Source: Lojkania enalia
Lineage: Eukaryota > Ascomycota > Dothideomycetes > Pleosporales
Assembly: GCA_010094045.1 (NCBI GenBank)
Contig: ML986593.1
Location: 124,001-188,000 of the forward strand
Length of the DNA stretch: 64,000 nt
Direction: 5' to 3'
Both the position numbers and the translations under genes were made by a program. This document shows, piece by piece, positions 63,521 to 64,000 of the stretch. Positions within the stretch are counted from its first letter, which is position 1, and each line of letters starts with the position of its first letter. The notes beneath the pieces were generated by a model. That model saw nothing but the letters and a program-made list of their open reading frames with translations, did no database searches and was not told the origin of the DNA.

Positions 63521-64000
63521 ATGCGCTCCGTTGTCTTGACGTGTGCCCTCGCGGGCGCAGTGGTTGTCGCTGCCATTCCCACCATCTCGGTCAAAGGCTC
63601 CAAGTTCTTCACCAGCGAAGGCGATCAGTTCTTCGTCAAGGGTATGCCACCTATTTCACCGCTTGAAACCTAGCTGCGCTGATAATGTGCTCTTAGGAAT
63701 TGCCTACCAACTCGTTCCCGACGACCCCCTCATCGACAACACTCAATGCAAGCTCGACGCTGCCTTGATGAAGGATCTTGGCACCAACTCGATTCGGGTA
63801 TATCATGTCGATCCTGAGGCCGATCATGAGGGCTGCATGTCCACGTTTGCGGATGCGGGCATATATCTTTGGGTGGATCTGGATACCTTCAATACGCAGA
63901 TCGAGCAGGATGCCCCCCATTGGAACGAGACCCAGCTGGAAGCTTTCCAGAAGGTCATGGATGAGTTCCAGCAATTTGACAACACTGCCGGCTTCTTTGT
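63521..64000 (+). CDS. GH72 beta-1,3-glucanosyltransferase (Gas/Gel), 5' part
   Basis: The gene runs off the window. Exon 1 is 63521-63641 (signal peptide MRSVVLTCALAGAVVVAA, then IPTISVKGSKFF); a 55-nt intron follows; exon 2 starts at 63697. Visible motifs: FFVKGIAYQL, DNTQCKLDAALMKDLGTNSI, RVYHVDPEADHEGC and ADAGIYLWVDLDT, all in GH72 order. The catalytic glutamates lie further on, outside the window. These GPI-anchored enzymes elongate and branch beta-1,3-glucan in the cell wall. The usual GVDYQPG is GIAYQLV here, marking a diverged subgroup. Confidence 0.88.

Overview
The window is nuclear DNA from a filamentous ascomycete (Pezizomycotina). The evidence is a five-domain AROM protein, short GT-AG introns of about 47-150 nt with CTAAC/CTAAT branch sites, HET, WSC and PLAC8 proteins, and an RO7-type ARP10. 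A leotiomycete is my best guess from gene flavour only. I found no tRNA, rRNA, CRISPR array or intact transposon.

Layout. 0-5 kb: a secreted Gly/Phe/Pro repeat protein, an F-box protein and a decayed minisatellite-like array. 5.4-10.2 kb: the complete shikimate-pathway AROM gene. 11.2-15.3 kb: four broken genes in a row (a secreted Cys-rich protein, a medium-chain dehydrogenase, an unknown ORF and a RING-finger protein), each with in-frame stops that look like C-to-T changes. 17.0-23.6 kb: two convergent C2H2 zinc-finger genes that share a module and a conserved intron position, with a dead zinc finger between them. 24.8-25.3 kb: a DUF1398-like gene with one internal TAG. 26-31.4 kb: housekeeping genes ARP10 and NOP58 (divergent, shared promoter) and the RNA polymerase III subunit RPC9/RPC17. 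34.6-45.1 kb: a conserved unknown protein, a GrpB-GNAT fusion, a type I membrane protein with a PPxY motif, a PLAC8 protein and a HET-domain protein with membrane segments at its C-terminus. 45.7-46.1 kb: another small ORF with one TAG. 47-49.9 kb: a haem-peroxidase/4xWSC protein lacking the usual distal arginine. 50.4-54.8 kb: mitochondrial uS15m and cytosolic RPS0 (divergent, 239 bp apart) and the ELL-associated factor EAF. 58-64 kb: a 20-cysteine secreted protein, a second F-box protein, an AA14-like lytic polysaccharide monooxygenase and the start of a GH72 glucanosyltransferase.

The window alternates conserved housekeeping blocks (translation, ribosome biogenesis, transcription, aromatic amino acids) with accessory blocks (secreted proteins, HET, zinc fingers, relics). 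The secreted and cell-wall genes (repeat protein, WSC peroxidase, Cys-rich protein, AA14-like enzyme, GH72) fit a plant- or litter-associated life style, which is inference. No single new multi-gene system stands out. The best leads are the zinc-finger pair with its relic, the peroxidase with a changed active site, the tandem 20-Cys protein, and at least five otherwise readable genes each interrupted by a nonsense codon.

All exon models come from reading splice signals and frame continuity by eye. Domain calls are from motif recognition, not searches.
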